Positions 60,002 through 64,000 of a DNA stretch of 64,000 nt are shown here, piece after piece (the stretch's first letter is position 1; the number at the start of each line of letters is the position of its first letter). Location: assembly GCA_951230915.1 (NCBI GenBank), contig OX579638.1, positions 10,186,696-10,250,695 on the forward strand, read 5' to 3'. Both the position numbers and the translations under genes were made by a program. The DNA is from Antitrichia curtipendula. Its lineage: Eukaryota; Streptophyta; Bryopsida; Hypnales; Leucodontaceae. The notes under the pieces are model-generated. The model did not search any database. It saw only the letters and a program-made list of their open reading frames with translations, and was not told where the DNA came from.

Positions 60002-61429
60002 TCAATGGATGATTTCGGACAAGCTACCGCGAAAATCAATCACCGAATCACAAAGGCGCTCCAAGTAAAGGTGAAAAATCTTTGCCAAATCCTCATGGCT
60101 AAATCTTGTATGTCCTTCATTTTCCCGATGTAAGCTCACATAGTCCGCCGACATGCAACCATTGTTGATGGCTTGAGCTATTCGACCAACCGCATATTCC
60201 TCCGATTTACGTGATAAATTCGATATCATTGACACATCCGCATCTCTTCTGTGCAAGTATGCAATAGAAGGGTCCACCCACCACCTCTTTTTCAAGGTCT
60301 CAGTCCGCTCACTCTGAGAGGTGAACGTGTACAAGGACTTCATTGGTTCATTACGTAAAGTAGTCATGCTCCAATCGCAAACTCCAATGTAAACACGTGA
60401 CTCATCATTGGGAAAGTGAAACATAATGTTGTCCAGTGAAAGATCATTGTGCAAATGTCTAGCGCTGTGCACTGCATTCATGAGGTGCACCAGTGCCCAT
60501 GCAAGCTTTGTGCGCTTCTTCCTTCAACGACCAAGAAAAAAAGCTTTGGTCACCTCTTCCGGGGTCGATTGAGAATAAGCCAACCGAATGCCAATGTTAT
60601 CGGGATATTTCTTATCCAATTTTAACATTTGCTTCAATGTTCCGCCATTCCACTAATACGAGTACCCTTTGTTTTGCGTTGCATGAACAGCAGAAAACCG
60701 GATAACTCCATCATGTGGAATTCTCACTACCATTGACTCGTTTTGGTGTTCCAACCTTGCGAGCGGAGGTCGTAAGCGTTGTTGATGAGATACCTTCGCT
60801 GCAAACTCCCAAAATGTGGGTATCTCACGACATCCTTCAATTCGGACCCTCCGAATTGTTGCGTATCCACCCCTCAGGATTTGATCATCTTGTGGAATCA
60901 CCCTTGCTGTTTCCGGAAGCTCTAAGAGATGTTGTCGCCCACGTTGCAACTCCACAAGTCCCTCATCACTATTCCACCAACACATTGAACCTCGTCTATT
61001 TCGATTCTTTGCAAAAGGGGCGCATTGGCGAACAAACAAGTCTGCCTTCAAAATGACCTGTTCAAAAGCGCCATCACCGACGCGGTGTTGCTTCCCGTAC
61101 TTCTCTAAGATCACCTTTGCATTCCACAATGCATCATGGACCTTGTTCTTCAAAAATTGTTGAAAGCCCTTACTCTCCATTTCATGAATCCAGTAGGGTA
61201 CGTTTAAAGCATCCGTGAACTTCTGTGCCATATCTCCCTTGAATTTAGTTGGGCACTCGTCTTCATACCTCGCATATTTGGTATACAACGACGCAGTGGT
61301 TTCCGACTCATAAAATTTGACAATGCACTCAATGAGAAATGCTTTGCAAGCGAGAGAAGGAGCGTCCATACTCGCCTCACTGTTCGGCTTCACTCGTTTG
61401 TCCTTCGCAGCCTTCTTTGATCTCGGCAT
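60002..61429 (-). pseudogene. Protein-kinase-like gene with two in-frame stops
   Basis: A single minus-strand frame of about 476 codons from the Met at 61429 (MPRSKKAAKDKR; an in-frame Met also lies at 61477) to TGA at 60002. It is interrupted by TAG at 60653-60655 and TGA at 60524-60526, with no frameshift. The kinase fold is visible: a degenerate Gly loop (RGGYATIRRVRIEG) at about 207-220, a Lys in FAAKVSH, a hinge-like WNGGTLKQML, the catalytic loop HNDLSLDNIMFHF (HxDxxxxN kept), CDWSM in place of DFG, and RWWVDPSI in place of APE. This kinase type (WNGGTL, HNDLS..N, CDW) is one I associate with expanded families in mosses and lycophytes (from memory). The first 190 residues are a separate helical, Lys-rich domain I do not recognise. 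It has a GC-rich CGTCCG array on its 5' side, mirroring the gene at 57.3 kb. Confidence 0.65.
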
Positions 61430-61639
61430 CGTAATGAAATCACGTTTAGAAGTGCACTTGCAATTTGTAATCCACAAGGCAATATAAGATTTGCCAAATG
61501 ATCATACACAAAATATAGAAAAAAAAAGCAACAAGTATCCCCTAGAAATCACACTCTTATCTTCCCTTAGAAAGGAGCCAATGGAGGATAAACCACCAAG
61601 CTCTCCGCTCTCTCTTGCATGACACAAGGGGGAAGATAA

Positions 61640-62110
61640 AAGTGAGGAGCGGACGGGCCGTCCGACTCTTTTATGCAAGGCGGACGCCTCGACCGTCCGC
61701 CTGATTGGACAGACCCGACGAGGCAGACAGATCATCGTTCGCCTCGTCAGGACCGTCCGATCAGGCGGACGCCACCCGTCCGACACATCAGACGGCCCCA
61801 GTGAATCGGACGGCCGCTGTCTGCTTTGGGCCGTCCGACCCTAAAATCGAAGGCGGACGCCTCGCTCGTCCCCCTAATCGGGCAGACGAGACGACGCGGA
61901 CAGACAGTCGTCCGCCTCGTAAGGACCGTCCGATTAGGCGGACGCCGCCCATCCAACTCATCGGACGGCCCCGATGTATCGGATGGCTGCCGTCCGCCCA
62001 GGGCCGTTCGACCTGGGCAATCCACCAGATCGGACAGCCCCTCTGAAGTGGAGATCAAACTGAGAGATTTTTCGAGGTCGTCCGACCAGGCGGACGGCTG
62101 CATCATCTGA
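61640..62110 (-). repeat. GC-rich CGTCCG/CGGACG array, right
   Basis: Irregular repeats such as GGCGGACGCCTCGACCGTCCG, CGGACGGCCCCGATGTATCGG and GGGCCGTCCGACCCTAAA. Three longer modules (GTCCGAY...AGGCGGACGCC...) repeat at roughly 170-180-bp spacing near 61670, 61845 and 62085. It lies 5' of the minus-strand kinase-like gene and is the counterpart of 56690-57010. Confidence 0.85.
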
Positions 62111-64000
62111 CTCCTAAAACGACCTCAACCAGCAAATAATGACAAGGATGGAAAAGACAAAAATCTCATCGAGATTCACTTTCTTACTTAAAGAACTTGA
62201 ATCATTAAATAGAACTCCAGCATTTTTTTAATGCAATGATCTTCAATTTTATACACTAAGTCCTACATCCTAAATCCTATACCCTAAAACCTAAATCCTA
62301 AATTGTACTCTAAAGTTACAAATGTAAGAAATTATAACTAATTAAAAATATGAAAACAAATGCAAATTAAGTTCCTCAAGAAATATATGGACCATCTTCA
62401 ATTAAGAACTTAACTTGAGGATTCTTAATTGGGTTTAGGTGTTTCTTGAATTCATAGCACGCACAAGTTCGCAAATAAAGCTTTGAAGTCAATTTTTTAA
62501 TTTCTTATGTGAATATATTTTGTTAAACAAATTCAACAATAGACTTTTTATGTAACTTTATCAACACCATTGTCCCACATTAGTTGAATGAATTTATACC
62601 TCAAAGAATTCACCAATGTGCAATTGTGCATGGAATTTAAAAATTAAATGTTTACTTCTGTAGCTTTTCTAAATTGAGATGTTTGGTCATTCAACCCTTT
62701 GAGGAATATTCACGTACGTCTTTCACCTTGTGCATTTTAGCCAAAATTTAGGCAATTGAGTTATGAATAAATGATTAAATGTGAAATGTTTAATCCCTAC
62801 TTTTTAGGCACCTTGGCACCTTGCTTAACTACATTTTTTTGCGATGAACCTTTTTAACTAAAAAAGGCTACTCTAGTGATGGTGAATGCCTAATTTTATA
62901 TGATAAACAATTGAGTTGAGAATCTAAAAAAAAGATTTTTAAAAAGAAACACTTAGTTTTCACTCATTAAAAAATTGTTAGGTAGAAGTAGATTCAAGAT
63001 CGAAGGAAAAATTAAACCATTAATAGCTCTAAGATAGTAAGATAGTAAGATAATAAGATTGAAATATACTAATTTTCACTCTGAGATTATTCTAGCAAGG
63101 AATCTAGACCTCATGAATTTTTCTTTTTGATTTTAACTCTTAGAATTCAATTCAAAAATGAATACTTCAATTTATTTATTCTAAAAGATACCAAAAAAAC
63201 TCAGAAAATTACAAAAAATATTGAGGCCATAGGAGCCTGCCTGAAAATCTTACATACATTTTGTCCCCCGATGGGACAATGGGACTTTAGAGAATTAGAG
63301 GTTAAAATCAAAAGAACTATACATTCATTTTTTAAAATTTGTGAAGTAGAAATTGATGCACTATTAAATGAAAATAATACGCTAATAACTTTTGGAAGAA
63401 TTGAAGAATTGTTAATCCCAATGAAAAAAATATTCTAATAGACAATTAATATTCTTTGATATCAATTTTGAATAAAGAATTTTGAATTCTAGAGACATAA
63501 GACAACTCTATATGCTTTTTCTAACTTCATGATCCGCACTCCGCAAGACCGCAAGTCCGCAACATATAAGTTATATAACTCCAAATGATTTTTGACAACA
63601 TTATTTGACATTGAATGGGGCAATTTCTTATAAGTAGGTAATTATCAATTAGGTATCAATCTATACTATCATGACCAAAATGATTTTTTAATATTACATC
63701 AAAATATTATCACACATCCATTTTCAAAATACACTTCTAATTTGGACAACATTTATATAAATGACATGAACCCTAAACCCTAAATCCTAAATCTTATATT
63801 AGAACTTTGCATACAAATATCTTAGAAGATCGTGACTTTGATGCAATAGTATTATATAAGTACATAGCAATTGTTTTTAGTTTCATGACATTAAGTCGGA
63901 TTTGGCTTACTTTGACAAATTTCTTCATAAAAACAATTATTTTAAAATTGAGATGTCTTACAATATATAGTAATATATGATTAAAATCCATATAAATTTT
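62111..64000. other. AT-rich right flank
   Basis: No gene supported. The frame at 63127-63438 (103 aa, Lys/Ile/Thr-rich) has AT-driven composition. It does contain the unusual phrase FCPPMGQWDFRELEVKIKRT and could be an eroded ORF remnant. Telomere-like CCTAAA traces occur near 62281 and 63772. Confidence 0.45.

Overview
This is a eukaryotic nuclear window, most likely from a land plant or other streptophyte. It is AT-rich with islands of normal GC. Genes have short GT-AG introns, there are degenerate TTTAGGG (plant-type telomere) repeats, many small inverted-repeat transposons are present, and the only clearly intact conserved gene has a plant-like linker. A bryophyte or lycophyte would fit, but this is inference. 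No bacterial operons, rRNA, complete tRNA, CRISPR array or intact retroelement polymerase was seen.

Region 1 (about 0.8-28 kb) is built around two complete, oppositely oriented copies of one 11-exon gene that encodes the large subunit of general transcription factor TFIIA (412 aa; + strand 3520-7689, - strand 19612-23793). The exons appear to encode the same protein. Each gene sits between inverted copies of its own promoter-side sequence (repeat A, about 0.7 kb). Outside these lies a second repeat, X, which ends in a decayed antisense piece of TFIIA exon 1. The two units are arranged as tandem duplicates with a period of about 16 kb, except that the segment between the A repeats is flipped in one. 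Diagnostic differences place the exchange in a window of about 54 bp inside A.

Region 2 (28-36 kb) is AT-rich non-coding DNA with a 640-bp TIR element, a 237-bp CACTA-like MITE, foldback hairpins, a tRNA-like SINE candidate and decayed coding-like fragments. Region 3 (36.5-40.3 kb) holds a decayed minus-strand gene that I read as a DUF7869-type (transposase-like) protein. Its upstream region carries short palindromes of consensus TTTAACTCGGGTCGAGTTAAA. Region 4 (41-48.5 kb) is AT-rich, with interstitial telomere-like DNA and dispersed repeats.

Region 5 (48.7-56.4 kb) is the most unusual. A multi-exon plus-strand gene (50602-56383) keeps its reading frame and splice phases over about 5 kb but is interrupted by eight in-frame TAG/TAA codons. 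Its first half carries a possible ParB-like NGQH motif and its last exons an FCP1/NLI-interacting-factor phosphatase-like domain. The same palindrome family recurs upstream of it and inside its first three introns, never in exons. Region 6 (56.7-62.1 kb) has two convergent genes, an unrecognised Cys-motif ORF and a degenerate kinase-like gene, each with a GC-rich CGTCCG/CGGACG array at its 5' side. It looks like one mobile element. The last 1.9 kb is AT-rich with nothing supportable except telomere-like traces.
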